Positions 15,970 through 24,545 are shown, counted from the first letter of the stretch. The stretch is DNA of 64,000 nucleotides from Siphonobacter sp. SORGH_AS_0500 (GCF_002838835.1 NZ_NHPP01000002.1:1-64000); one strand, 5' to 3'. A program made the numbers and translations. Notes: a model not told the origin generated them from the sequence alone.

Positions 15970-17622
15970 ATGCAGCAACGAGTATTAAAAGTCCACCCCG
16001 CAGATAACGTTATTGTAGCCCTCACTGACTTACAGAAGGGCGAAGTCATTACGTTCGAAGGCGTTGAGTATGAGCTGGTCGATGATATTGCGGCCAAACA
16101 TAAATTTCTTACGGAAGACCGGGCCGTAGATGAAGACATTACGATGTACGGCGTACTGGTGGGTAAAGCCAAACAGTTTATTCCCCGGGGCGGTTTGATG
16201 CACACGTTCAATACCCGGCACGCCTCTGAAGACTTCGGTTTAGGCTCGCGGAAGCTGGACTGGGAGAAGCCGGATACGTCTAAATTCAAACAGCGGACCT
16301 TCATGGGTTATCCACGTCAGGATGGCAGCGTCGGGACGGGTAACTATTGGATTGTATTGCCTATGGTTTTCTGCGAAACGCGGAACCTGGAAGTAATGCG
16401 GGAAGCTCTCGTCGATTCGCTGGGATATGGGAAAAACCAAACCTGGAAAGACCAGACCGAGCAGTTAATCAACCTGTATCGTTCGGGTAAATCCGTAGCC
16501 GAAATTCTGGAAGCTGATTTAGCGATTGAAGAGGAAGTGGGTACGCCTACTCGCTTGTTCCCGAACGTAGACGGCGTGAAATTTCTCAATCATGAAATGG
16601 GCTGTGGCGGCACGCGTTCCGATGCTCAGGCTCTTTGCGGATTGCTGGCAGGTTATGCCACGCACCCGAATGTAGCCGGAGTTACAGTGTTAAGTCTGGG
16701 TTGTCAGAATGCCCAGGTATCCATTCTGAAGGAAGAAATTGCCAAACGCGATCCTAATTTTGCCAAACCGCTGTACGTATTTGAGCAGCAGGAAATTGGT
16801 TCTGAAGAAAAACTCGTGGCTGGAGCTATCAAGCAAACCTTCGCAGGTCTGATTGAAGCAAATAAAATTGAACGTCAGCCCACGCCACTTTCTAAATTAG
16901 TCATTGGTCTGGAATGTGGGGGCTCCGACGGATTCTCGGGTATTTCAGCAAACCCCGCCATCGGTCATACGTCAGATATTCTGGTATCATTAGGTGGAAC
17001 CGTTATTCTGGCGGAATTCCCCGAGTTATGCGGTGTAGAACAGGAGTTATCGGATCGTTGCGTAGACGAAGAAACAGCCAAGCGTTTCAATTCTCTGATG
17101 AAAGTCTATAACTCTCGGGCCGAAGCGGTGGGTTCTGGTTTTTACATGAACCCTTCGCCGGGAAACATCAAAGACGGATTGATTACCGATGCCATCAAAT
17201 CTGCCGGAGCAGCTAAAAAAGGAGGTACTTCGCCCGTAGTTGACGTGCTGGACTATCCCGAAAAGGTAACGAAACCGGGGTTGAACCTGGTTTGTACGCC
17301 GGGTAACGATGTGGAAAGCACTACGGCTGAGGTCGCTTCGGGAGCAACGGTAGTTTTATTTACGACTGGATTGGGTACGCCCACGGGTAACCCCATTACA
17401 CCGGTAATCAAACTTTCAACAAACACGAAGTTGTACAACAAAATGAACGATATTATCGACATTAACTGTGGTACGATTATCGATGGCGAAGAAGGCATTG
17501 AAGAAGCAGGCGAACGTATTCTGGATTATGTGATTCAGGTAGCGAGCGGAACCGTTACACCTCATTCGGTACGTCTGGGTCAGGATGATTTCATCCCCTG
17601 GAAACGCGGTGTTTCGCTGTAA
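15970..17622 (+). CDS. uxaA: Altronate dehydratase
   Basis: 550 residues: an amino-terminal SAF-like domain (about 10-95) and a large galactarate/altronate dehydratase domain. Diagnostic stretches are GYPRQDGSVGTGNYWIV, NHEMGCGGTRSDAQ, GLECGGSDGFSGISANPAIG and NCGTIIDGEEGIEEAGERI. The conserved cysteines in GCGG and LECGG fit the iron-dependent active site. It turns D-altronate into 2-keto-3-deoxygluconate. Follows uxaB on the same strand and is likely co-transcribed with it; a branched hairpin with a T-run lies after the stop. Confidence 0.95.
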   Translation: MQQRVLKVHPADNVIVALTDLQKGEVITFEGVEYELVDDIAAKHKFLTEDRAVDEDITMYGVLVGKAKQFIPRGGLMHTFNTRHASEDFGLGSRKLDWEKPDTSKFKQRTFMGYPRQDGSVGTGNYWIVLPMVFCETRNLEVMREALVDSLGYGKNQTWKDQTEQLINLYRSGKSVAEILEADLAIEEEVGTPTRLFPNVDGVKFLNHEMGCGGTRSDAQALCGLLAGYATHPNVAGVTVLSLGCQNAQVSILKEEIAKRDPNFAKPLYVFEQQEIGSEEKLVAGAIKQTFAGLIEANKIERQPTPLSKLVIGLECGGSDGFSGISANPAIGHTSDILVSLGGTVILAEFPELCGVEQELSDRCVDEETAKRFNSLMKVYNSRAEAVGSGFYMNPSPGNIKDGLITDAIKSAGAAKKGGTSPVVDVLDYPEKVTKPGLNLVCTPGNDVESTTAEVASGATVVLFTTGLGTPTGNPITPVIKLSTNTKLYNKMNDIIDINCGTIIDGEEGIEEAGERILDYVIQVASGTVTPHSVRLGQDDFIPWKRGVSL

Positions 17623-17644
17623 TGGACTTTTTGAATTACCATAG

Positions 17645-17719
17645 ATTCCTAAAGAATGAATGTTTCACCGACGTATTTCAACTTCAATCGGTAACTTTCA
17701 CTCTTTAGGAATTTTTTTA
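17645..17719 (+). terminator. Branched terminator-like structure after uxaA
   Basis: Outer stem ATTCCTAAAGA (17645-17655) with TCTTTAGGAAT (17702-17712), followed by seven T. An inner ACCGA/TCGGT stem (17667-17671, 17688-17692) fits in the 46-base loop. It would end the uxaB-uxaA transcript or attenuate uxuA. Confidence 0.6.
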
Positions 17720-17842
17720 AGTTAGGGGTGAAGCGATTACTGATACATTAGTAGGTTTAACTCCACAGTAGACTCCTATTCTTACTTCAAACTCGTTTTA
17801 GAAGTTAATTCACCACTCTAAACCGAAAACTCTAAACGCATT

Positions 17843-19039
17843 ATGCCTTTATTACAATCATTCCGCTGGTTCGGACCGAAAGATCCGGTTAAGTTGTCGG
17901 ACATTCGTCAGGCTGGGGCCACCGGAATTGTATCCGCTTTACACGATGTTCCCAACGGTAAAGTCTGGACTTCGGAAGCCATTGAGTCTCGCAAAACCAT
18001 TATTGAAGCTGCCGGATTAACCTGGGCAGTGGTAGAAAGCGTTCCCGTACATGAGCATATCAAACGGGGTATGCCCGATCGAGATCAGCTTATTGCCAAT
18101 TACCAGCAAACCCTGCGAAATCTGGCTGAACATGGCATTAAAACGGTTTGTTACAATTTCATGCCCGTTCTCGACTGGACACGTACCGACCTGGCGTATG
18201 TCGTAGAAGATGGCTCAGAAGCCTTACGTTTTGATGCGGTAGCCTTTGCGGCTTTTGAGTTATTTATCCTGAAACGTCCGGCGGCAGAGGCAGAATATTC
18301 GGAGTCGTTTAAAGCACGGGCAGCGGCTTACTATCAAGCAATGAGCGAAAGTGAAAAAACGCAGCTCATTCGCAATATCATTGCCGGACTACCCGGTTCG
18401 GAAGAAAGCTTTACGGTGGAGCAATTCCAGAAAGTACTGGATTATTATGCTGAAGTAGGGGACTTCGAGTTACGTCAAAACTTATATTACTTCCTGCGGG
18501 CGGTGGTTCCGGTAGCGGAAGAAGTGGGGATTAATCTCTGCATTCACCCCGATGATCCTCCACGTCCCATTCTGGGCTTGCCTCGTGTTCTAAGTACAGC
18601 AGATGACGTGCGGGAAATGTTTGCTGCGGTGGATTCTCCCGCCAATGGATTAACCTTTTGCACGGGTAGCTTCGGAGTGCGGGCGGATAATGATATGCCT
18701 GCCATGCTTCGGGAATTTGGTCCGCGAATTCATTTCTTCCATTTCAGAAGTGTGCATCGCGAAATTGATGAAGTACCCGAAACTTTCCACGAAGCCAATC
18801 ACCTGGAAGGACATGCAGATATGTATGAGGTCATGAAAGCGGCTGTAGAGGAGATGCGACGCCGTGAAAAAGAAGGGCGTACGGACATTGATATTCCCAT
18901 GCGTCCCGACCACGGCCACCGCATGCTGGACGATTTAAATCCTGAAAGACGCACTAATCCGGGTTATACCGCGATTGGTCGTTTAAGAGGCTTAGCCGAG
19001 TTACGCGGATTAGAACTAGGCATCAGTCAAAGTCTTTGA
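17843..19039 (+). CDS. uxuA: Mannonate dehydratase
   Basis: 398 residues, full length. Family signatures: [19 protein letters not shown] at the start, [13 protein letters not shown], the metal-binding region [29 protein letters not shown] and [12 protein letters not shown] near the end. The histidines, cysteine and aspartate of the manganese/iron site are all present. It dehydrates D-mannonate to 2-keto-3-deoxygluconate, the glucuronate branch, joining the galacturonate branch served by uxaB and uxaA. UxuB, UxaC and the KDG kinase/aldolase are not in this window. A 220-base gap with a terminator-like structure separates it from uxaA, so it may have its own promoter. Confidence 0.96.
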   Translation: MPLLQSFRWFGPKDPVKLSDIRQAGATGIVSALHDVPNGKVWTSEAIESRKTIIEAAGLTWAVVESVPVHEHIKRGMPDRDQLIANYQQTLRNLAEHGIKTVCYNFMPVLDWTRTDLAYVVEDGSEALRFDAVAFAAFELFILKRPAAEAEYSESFKARAAAYYQAMSESEKTQLIRNIIAGLPGSEESFTVEQFQKVLDYYAEVGDFELRQNLYYFLRAVVPVAEEVGINLCIHPDDPPRPILGLPRVLSTADDVREMFAAVDSPANGLTFCTGSFGVRADNDMPAMLREFGPRIHFFHFRSVHREIDEVPETFHEANHLEGHADMYEVMKAAVEEMRRREKEGRTDIDIPMRPDHGHRMLDDLNPERRTNPGYTAIGRLRGLAELRGLELGISQSL

Positions 19040-19116
19040 GTGTTCAGTTGTCGGTTAACTGTTTTCAGCTAAGGACTTGCTTATCGAGGATCTTTTTTCA
19101 GCATAAGTTCTCTTCC

Positions 19117-19248
19117 GCTGCCAGCGTGGTCCGGCCAGCTTTTTTGCTGGCAGCAATAAGCTTCTCGTTTGTTACTAGGTAGTCCTAAAGTAGTACTGCC
19201 AGCGAAAAGGCTGGCAGCGGCTAATAACTACTTCGGGTTACCTAGTGA
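19117..19248. repeat. Nested palindromic (REP-like) cluster
   Basis: GCTGCCAGC (19117-19125) pairs with GCTGGCAGC (19146-19154). A second hairpin, CTGCCAGC-GAAAAG-GCTGGCAG (19196-19217), is enclosed by AGTAGT/ACTACT and by an outer ACTAGGTA/TACCTAGT pair. A third decayed version (CTGCAAAAAACGCTAGCAG) lies near 19272-19291. This fills most of the 19040-19378 gap; no gene is visible there. Confidence 0.65.
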
Positions 19249-19301
19249 TCCAAATAGGAAACTTGTTACTACCTGCAAAAAACGCTAGCAGCGATACATA
19301 C

Positions 19302-19339
19302 ATAAAAGCCGCTTCCATTTCTTTGAAAGCGGCTTTTAT
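19302..19339. terminator. Bidirectional terminator
   Basis: ATAAAAGCCGCTT (19302-19314) pairs with AAGCGGCTTTTAT (19327-19339). It lies between uxuA (plus) and the small protein gene (minus). Confidence 0.8.
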
Positions 19340-19378
19340 CACCTATTCAGTTCAAAACTGACAACTGCAAACGGAAAA

Positions 19379-19528
19379 CTAATTATTGGCCTTTGGTTTG
19401 TGCAGTTTCACGTCTTTCTGGTTATTGGAGTTGTTGTTGCGTTCTTCCTTTACCCGGCTGTCCAGATTATCCTTGTTTTCGGGTTTATTGATATGGCTTT
19501 GGCCTCTGGGTGCTGTGTTCGTTTTCAT
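19379..19528 (-). CDS. Small, charged, Asn/Lys-rich protein of unknown function
   Basis: From MKTNTAPRGQSHINKPENKD the protein is 49 residues, rich in Lys, Asn, Asp and Glu, with no hydrophobic stretch. It reads as a disordered cytosolic protein. The open frame goes back to 19594, but that extension is hydrophobic and unlike the rest. I recall similar short proteins carrying INKPENKDNLDSR in other Cytophagales, which is the main reason to call it a gene; I cannot verify this here. A terminator lies directly after its stop. Function unknown. Confidence 0.55.
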   Translation of the reverse strand: MKTNTAPRGQSHINKPENKDNLDSRVKEERNNNSNNQKDVKLHKPKANN

Positions 19529-19783
19529 AGTGATTATTGGGTTGATGTACGGATAAAGGTAAAAACAGCGTACCAAAGTGAGGAAGAAGTCCAATTTTTA
19601 TGAATTTCTAATACAAACGGAAGCAAAGAGACGGGGTAAAGAACCCTGTATTTCTACAGATCAAAACCCATAGCCTCAACCCTAAACGCTTAAAGTTTAA
19701 AAAAACTCAAAACCCAGAACTCAAAACCCTAAACTCTTTGACTAACTTGCGTGCCATTTAGCACCGATTGGCATCACAAACAC

Positions 19784-20164
19784 ATGAACTTTCCCGCAGA
19801 CCTTCGCTACACTACCGAACACGAATGGATTAAGCTCGTAGACGGTAACGTAGCATTGATTGGTATCACCGATTATGCTCAAGATCAATTGGGCGACGTA
19901 GTTTTCGTTGAGGTGAATTCACTGAACGAAGAACTGGCTGCTAACGAAGTATTTGGCTCCGTAGAAGCTGTGAAAACGGTTTCTGACCTGTTTTTGCCCG
20001 TAGCTGGTAAAGTTCTGGAAGTGAACGAATCACTCAACGATAATCCAGATACGCTGAACTCTGATCCTTACGGTGAAGGCTGGATCATTAAGCTGGAAGT
20101 AAACGATCCCGCTGATCTGGATAACCTGATGGATGCGGCAACGTATCAGCAGTCTGTACATTAA
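19784..20164 (+). CDS. gcvH: Glycine cleavage system H protein
   Basis: From MNFPADLRYTTEHEW the protein is 126 residues, the normal size; the frame begins at 19751 but the extra residues are not conserved. The lipoyl domain is complete, with the lipoylation site Lys64 in FGSVEAVKTVSDL, the start YTTEHEWIKL and the C-terminal SDPYGEGWIIKL. It shuttles the aminomethyl group among the P, T and L proteins of glycine cleavage. GcvP and GcvT are not adjacent. A small hairpin GGAATGAAA/TTTCATTCC follows at 20178-20205. Confidence 0.97.
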   Translation: MNFPADLRYTTEHEWIKLVDGNVALIGITDYAQDQLGDVVFVEVNSLNEELAANEVFGSVEAVKTVSDLFLPVAGKVLEVNESLNDNPDTLNSDPYGEGWIIKLEVNDPADLDNLMDAATYQQSVH

Positions 20165-20232
20165 TAGAAACGAAATGGGAATGAAAGATGGTAAGTTTTC
20201 ATTCCGCCGTTTTCTCCATTAAAGATCCTGAG

Positions 20233-20276
20233 CAAGGAACAAAGTGAATCGAGCCATCGGTCTGCTTTGTTCCTTG
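20233..20276 (+). promoter_or_regulatory. Long-stem hairpin upstream of the dihydroorotase homologue
   Basis: CAAGGAACAAAG (20233-20244) pairs perfectly with CTTTGTTCCTTG (20265-20276); the 20-base loop contains CCATCGG. It ends 22 bases before the start codon and lacks a T-run. It could be a leader-RNA element or a palindromic repeat. Confidence 0.45.
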
Positions 20277-20298
20277 TTCAACATACGACCCTTCAGAA

Positions 20299-21603
20299 AT
20301 GAATCTTCTCTTTCGTTCCGCCCGAATTCTTGATCCTCATTCGCCGCTGCATGGTCAATTGGCCGACGTATGGATTGAAGACGGGGTCATTCGTAAAATT
20401 GGTCAAAATCTTTCGTCCGCTTCGGTGGGGCAGGAAATCAACGTTCCCGGCTTGTGCCTTTCTCCCGGTTGGTGCGACTTACGCGTGCACGCCAAAGATC
20501 CCGGTTATGAGTCTAAAGAAGATTTATATAGCCTGAAACGGGCGGCAGCGGCGGGTGGTTTTACCGAGATTGTTTTACTGCCCAATACTAAACCGGTCAT
20601 TCAGAGTAAGGAAAGTCTCAATTACATCCGTCGCTTTTCGGAGCAGCAGGCGGTTCAATTCCTGCCTACGGCTGCCTTAACGCTGGGTTGTGATGGGAAG
20701 GATTTTACCGAAATGCTTGACCTGCATCATGCGGGTGCTGTGGCGTATACCGATGGCGAAGAACCCATCTGGAACCCTGACATTTTACTTAAATCACTTC
20801 AGTATCTGGCTCAGGTCAACGGACTTCTGATTCAGCGTCCAGAAGAACCTTCTTTAACGGTTCACGGACAAATGCACGAAGGTCAGGTAAGTACCTTGCT
20901 GGGCATGCGGGGTATCCCAACCATGGCCGAGGAGTTAATGATTCAACGGGATTTACGGTTGCTGGAATACGCTGTGGAAACGTTCGATTTACGTCCTCGA
21001 CTGCATTTTTCACTGGTATCAACCGCTCGTTCAGTAGAGTTAATCCGTCAGGCTAAAGCTCAGGGATTACCCGTTACCTGCGATACGGCGGCACATTACC
21101 TGGCGTTCACGGACGCAGACCTAGTGAGTTTTGACACCAATCTGAAAGTAATGCCTCCCTTCCGTCCGGCTGAGGAAGTAGCGGCCCTGAAAGCAGGCTT
21201 AGCCGATGGGACCATCGACGCTCTGGTTTCGGATCATTACCCGCAGGATGCCGAATCTAAGAATCTGGAATTTGATTTAGCTGATTTTGGAATCAGTAGC
21301 CTGGAAACTGCCTTTGCTACTGCTATCACTTATGGCGATTTAGAGCTGGATACAGTATTAGCCTTATTTACTTCACACCCCCGCTCTATTCTGAAACGTA
21401 GCCCCGTTACCATTGCCGAAGGACAGGTTGCTCAGTTAACGGCTTTCAATCCCGATGAAGAATGGACGGTATCCGCAGCGGAATGGAAATCGAAAGGAAA
21501 AAATACGCCTTTCCTGGGCAATACCTTACGCGGAAAAGTGTATGGTATTGTTAATCAGGGTAAAAGTACGTTTCATAGTCAGCCCCTGAGTTTTAAAGTA
21601 TAA
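20299..21603 (+). CDS. Dihydroorotase homologue with altered metal ligands
   Basis: 434 residues with the full amidohydrolase fold of class I dihydroorotases: ADVWIEDGVIRKIG, LCLSPGWCDLRVHAKDPG, AAAAGGFTEIVLLPNTKPV, STARSVELIR, MPPFRP, and VSDHYPQ. The enzyme closes carbamoyl-aspartate to dihydroorotate in pyrimidine synthesis. However, the metal set is incomplete: the usual DxHxH reads D60-L-R62-V-H64, the usual histidine before ST is Leu239, and the segment expected to hold a metal-binding histidine reads LLIQRPEEP. Asp312-His313 remain. It may be a non-catalytic subunit, like the pseudo-dihydroorotases that support aspartate transcarbamoylase, or a variant amidohydrolase. Databases would likely name it PyrC. 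Confidence 0.8.
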   Translation: MNLLFRSARILDPHSPLHGQLADVWIEDGVIRKIGQNLSSASVGQEINVPGLCLSPGWCDLRVHAKDPGYESKEDLYSLKRAAAAGGFTEIVLLPNTKPVIQSKESLNYIRRFSEQQAVQFLPTAALTLGCDGKDFTEMLDLHHAGAVAYTDGEEPIWNPDILLKSLQYLAQVNGLLIQRPEEPSLTVHGQMHEGQVSTLLGMRGIPTMAEELMIQRDLRLLEYAVETFDLRPRLHFSLVSTARSVELIRQAKAQGLPVTCDTAAHYLAFTDADLVSFDTNLKVMPPFRPAEEVAALKAGLADGTIDALVSDHYPQDAESKNLEFDLADFGISSLETAFATAITYGDLELDTVLALFTSHPRSILKRSPVTIAEGQVAQLTAFNPDEEWTVSAAEWKSKGKNTPFLGNTLRGKVYGIVNQGKSTFHSQPLSFKV

Positions 21604-21606
21604 ACA

Positions 21607-21643
21607 GAAGGGCTAACGTTTGTCAAGCAAACGTTAGCCCTTC
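21607..21643 (+). terminator. Hairpin terminator after the dihydroorotase homologue
   Basis: Sixteen-base perfect stem GAAGGGCTAACGTTTG with CAAACGTTAGCCCTTC, loop TCAAG. Only a short pyrimidine run follows, and the next start codon is nine bases away, so some read-through is possible. Confidence 0.75.
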
Positions 21644-21651
21644 CTTTCTCC

Positions 21652-22203
21652 ATGAAAAGTAAAGCGTTTCTTCAATTATCAGTCATTTCCGGCCTCGTGG
21701 CTGGACTGGTGTGTTTTTTATTTTTCTATATTCTGAAAATCAGCGACGCTATGCCGCTGGGGACTCGTCGGAATATCGGCATGATATTCATGTGGATTGC
21801 AATGACCGTAGGAGCTTCTCGGTACTGGAAAACGGTTCATCAGACGGTTAACTTTCTGGAAATCTTTGGTTTTTGTATCATTGTTGTTCTGATCGCCAGT
21901 GCAGTAGATGGGGGCTTGGTTGCTTATTACACTTCTTCGGTTGAACCGTCGCTCATTCCTGAATTTATTGTCGAACTCAAGAAATTAGCTTTGCAGGATC
22001 AGGCTTCCATTCAGGAACAATTTGGGGATGACAAAGCCAGCGGACCGATTGATTTTCAGGTCTTCCTTCAGCAGATTGAACAGATTTCGCCTAGTTCAAT
22101 TTTCTGGAGTAATTTCGGAGTTCTTCGGATGCTTTTTCATTTTCTGTATGCAGCTTTAGTCGGAGTTTATCTTCGAAAAACGAGTTTAAGTACCTATTAT
22201 TAG
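21652..22203 (+). CDS. DUF4199 membrane protein, first copy
   Basis: 183 residues with four predicted membrane helices: about residues 8-28 (LSVISGLVAGLVCFLFFYIL), 40-55 (GMIFMWIAMTVGASRYW), 69-92 and 155-175. This is the small DUF4199 family found almost only in Bacteroidota; no function is established. The loop after helix three carries acidic, glutamine-rich residues. It sits 50 bases upstream of a second family member, then gldF, all on the same strand, so the three may be co-transcribed. Confidence 0.8.
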   Translation: MKSKAFLQLSVISGLVAGLVCFLFFYILKISDAMPLGTRRNIGMIFMWIAMTVGASRYWKTVHQTVNFLEIFGFCIIVVLIASAVDGGLVAYYTSSVEPSLIPEFIVELKKLALQDQASIQEQFGDDKASGPIDFQVFLQQIEQISPSSIFWSNFGVLRMLFHFLYAALVGVYLRKTSLSTYY

Positions 22204-22253
22204 CAGAACATTACCTAACTGAAAACAGAAAATACTAAACTGGAAATTGAGTC

Positions 22254-22799
22254 ATGGACCAAACACCCTCAACCGCCCGGATTGCTTTGAAATGGGGAAT
22301 TATTTCTGGAATTATTACCGGTATTATTTCCATTGGATATCAAGCTTTTAATCTGATGCCAGATGATCCGATGAAGGCTAATATGGGAATGGGTTTGCTG
22401 GCTAATTTCCTGCAAATTGGTTTTACGGTACTAGTACTAGTAATGGCTACCCGCGAGTTTAGAAGTTGGAATGAAGGTTATATTACTTACGGACAGGGCG
22501 TAGGAATAACGGCCTTGACGGGGGCAGTTTGGGGAGTGGTTTCAGCAGGTATTATTCTGATTTATACCCAGTTTATTGATAACTCTGCTCAGGAAAGAAC
22601 ACTACGAGCTTTACGAAATGCCTACGAAGAACGTGGCATGAATGACGAGCAAATTGATACGGCTATGCGGTTTGTAACCATGATGACGAATCCTGGCTTT
22701 AGTTTTGTAATGACGATTTTTACTGGGGTTGTGGTTGGAACGTTACTGGGTTTAATCGTAGCGGCAGTAGTAAAAAAAGACCGGCCGATGTTTAGTTAA
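22254..22799 (+). CDS. DUF4199 membrane protein, second copy
   Basis: 181 residues, four membrane helices (about 13-32, 44-62, 77-101, 149-173), with the family pattern RSWNEGYITYGQGVGITALT in the middle and a cytosolic helix rich in Glu/Arg before the last helix (RALRNAYEERGMNDEQID). Clearer member of DUF4199 than the gene before it; the two look like an old tandem duplication. Inner-membrane protein, role unknown. Confidence 0.85.
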   Translation: MDQTPSTARIALKWGIISGIITGIISIGYQAFNLMPDDPMKANMGMGLLANFLQIGFTVLVLVMATREFRSWNEGYITYGQGVGITALTGAVWGVVSAGIILIYTQFIDNSAQERTLRALRNAYEERGMNDEQIDTAMRFVTMMTNPGFSFVMTIFTGVVVGTLLGLIVAAVVKKDRPMFS

Positions 22800-22851
22800 T
22801 ATTAGTTTTTACGTTCCTTGCGTTACTCCTACGAGCATTCCTTTCATATCC

Positions 22852-23577
22852 ATGTTTACCATTTTCAAGAAAGAAGTCCATTCCTTTTTAAGCTCGCTGG
22901 TCGGTTATGTCGTGATGGCGGTGTTCCTCATGGCGATGGGCTTACTGGTTTGGGTCTTTCCTGATACAAGTGTGCTGGAGGGCGGTTATGCCGATATGGC
23001 TTCGTTCTTTAACCTGGCTCCGTACGTTTTTCTTTTTCTGATTCCCGCTATTACCATGCGTTCCATCGCCGAAGAACGTAAAATTGGGACGTTGGAGTTA
23101 TTGTTTACTAAACCCGTAACAGAGTGGCAAGTGGTAGGTGGAAAGTTTCTGGCTGCCTGTTTCTTACTGTTTTTAACTTTACTTCCTACGCTCCTGTATT
23201 ATTTCTCGGTGTATCAGTTGGGTAACCCCGTCGGGAACATTGATACTGCCAGCGTACAGGGTTCATATCTGGGACTTTTTCTATTGGGATGCGTCTTTGC
23301 AGCCATTGGGTTATTTACTTCTTCTTTAACGGACAATCAGATTGTAGCGTTCTTACTGGGCGTATTTATCAGCTTTATTCTATACGTAGGCTTCAGTTCT
23401 ATTGCTGGACTGGAGTTATGGAATGGGGCAGCTTACTGGCTCGGCTGGCTCGGTCTTGATACGCAATACAATGCTCTGGGACGAGGGCTAATCGATTCCA
23501 GAAATGTGATCTATTTCCTTTCCCTGGTGCTATTGGCCTTATCCGCCACGCGTTGGAAACTAACGCAACGAAATTAA
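22852..23577 (+). CDS. gldF: Gliding-motility-type ABC transporter permease
   Basis: 241 residues, an ABC-2 type permease with six hydrophobic segments. It begins MFTIFKKEVHSFLSSLVGYV and contains FLFLIPAITMRSIAEERKIG followed by LELLFTKPVTEWQVV, the pattern of GldF. In gliding Bacteroidota GldF pairs with the periplasmic-domain protein GldG and the ATPase GldA. Here no gldG follows; instead there is a repeat-filled gap of about 500 bases and a gene on the other strand. The ABC ATPase at 28.1 kb is not GldA-like. So the complex either uses partners elsewhere or this is a GldF-like permease with another job. Confidence 0.85.
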   Translation: MFTIFKKEVHSFLSSLVGYVVMAVFLMAMGLLVWVFPDTSVLEGGYADMASFFNLAPYVFLFLIPAITMRSIAEERKIGTLELLFTKPVTEWQVVGGKFLAACFLLFLTLLPTLLYYFSVYQLGNPVGNIDTASVQGSYLGLFLLGCVFAAIGLFTSSLTDNQIVAFLLGVFISFILYVGFSSIAGLELWNGAAYWLGWLGLDTQYNALGRGLIDSRNVIYFLSLVLLALSATRWKLTQRN

Positions 23578-23736
23578 GCCATACATACCCCATTACAGTC
23601 GCTCGGCTCTTGCCCTGCCGAGTGACGATCTAACCGTAGGCCTCTGGCCGTCTTATGCACTGATTTCCTCGAAACAGAATACAATCACCTTACGCCTTTT
23701 GCTGTTGTCGGATTTGCAATCCAAAACCTGACTGTC

Positions 23737-23968
23737 GTGGGTATGTGATTCGCTTGTAAAAATTATAAATCCGCAAGAGTATCGTTAAAATTGCCTCTAC
23801 CCAGACGCGATAAAGTCGCGTCTCTACAAAAAATGGTAAGGTAAGTGGTAGCAAAATTCGGCTGTTCCGGATCTGTGATCCGCTTGGAGTAATTACAACC
23901 TCCTAAAGAGCAGCATTGTCAACATTGCCTTTACCAAACGCCATAAATGGGCATCTATACAAAAATTG
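23737..23968. repeat. Two tandem, degenerate repeat units containing palindromes
   Basis: Unit 1 (about 23737-23840) and unit 2 (about 23872-23968) align along their length: TGTGATTCGCTT with TGTGATCCGCTT, AAATTGCCTCTACC with ACATTGCCTTTACC, then AGACGCGATAAAGTCGCGTCTCTACAAAAA-type palindrome with its decayed form AACGCCATAAATGGGCATCTATAC. The rest of 23578-24022 holds only a CTCGGC/GCCGAG hairpin; no gene seen. Confidence 0.65.
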
Positions 23969-24022
23969 CATTCACAAGTAATGGCAGACAGGAAGCTCGC
24001 ACCGGTTTTATTATTTATAAAG

Positions 24023-24054
24023 AAAGCCGGATCAGCAACTGCTGATCCGGCTTT
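24023..24054 (-). terminator. Terminator of the DUF4920 gene
   Basis: Near-perfect stem AAAGCCGGATCAGC with GCTGATCCGGCTTT, four-base loop AACT, T-rich on the minus strand behind it. Confidence 0.85.
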
Positions 24055-24071
24055 GTCATTAGAGAAATGTA

Positions 24072-24521
24072 TTATTGCTTGACAATCACTCCGTCCGCAA
24101 CGAAAACCAGAGCTTTTTCGGGTTCGGTGATTTTAGCAACTTCTTCTTTAGATTTACCCGCGTCTTCCGCGTAATGTTTCAGTTCTTTAACGGGTGTAAC
24201 GCGGGAAAATGCTTTTCCTTCAAACACTACCGTTTTTCCTTCAATGTCTTTGGGCACGAAGAAATCATAATCCTTAAAGCTTACCCGCATGGTTTTCCCT
24301 TCGGGTAATTTCACTTTCATCCAACAGCCTTTCATCTTGCAAACGGACTCAACCGTGCCGGTTACTTTCGTATCCAGCGTATCGGTAGTCTTCATTTTCT
24401 CAACGAGTTGTTTCGTAGAAAGAGCTTGATCTGCCGTAATTTTTGCTCCGTGATAGGAGTCCTGAGCCTGAGCGGTAGCTATCGAAAGGCCTAAAGCCAG
24501 AAAAAAGACGAGTGCTTTCAT
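24072..24521 (-). CDS. Exported DUF4920 protein
   Basis: From MKALVFFLALGLSIATAQAQ the protein is 149 residues with a cleavable signal peptide (about 1-19). The open frame extends to 24572 but that would bury the signal and cross a -7 box. The DUF4920 hallmark is VESVCKMKGCWMKVKLP, with two cysteines four residues apart, followed by VSFKDYDFFVPKDIEGKTVV and an OB-like beta core. Periplasmic; the CxxxxC pair could bind a metal or form a disulfide. No biochemical role is known to me for the family. Confidence 0.88.
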   Translation of the reverse strand: MKALVFFLALGLSIATAQAQDSYHGAKITADQALSTKQLVEKMKTTDTLDTKVTGTVESVCKMKGCWMKVKLPEGKTMRVSFKDYDFFVPKDIEGKTVVFEGKAFSRVTPVKELKHYAEDAGKSKEEVAKITEPEKALVFVADGVIVKQ

Positions 24522-24545
24522 GGAGATTGGAATGATAGTAGGAAA

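Noticed and set aside
19400-19603. 67-residue plus-strand frame opposite the small charged protein
   Set aside because: Antisense to the more plausible minus-strand frame; composition is that of a shadow.
23578-24022. CRISPR array in the repeat-filled gap after gldF
   Set aside because: Only two degenerate long units, no short identical repeats with unique spacers; no cas genes in the window.
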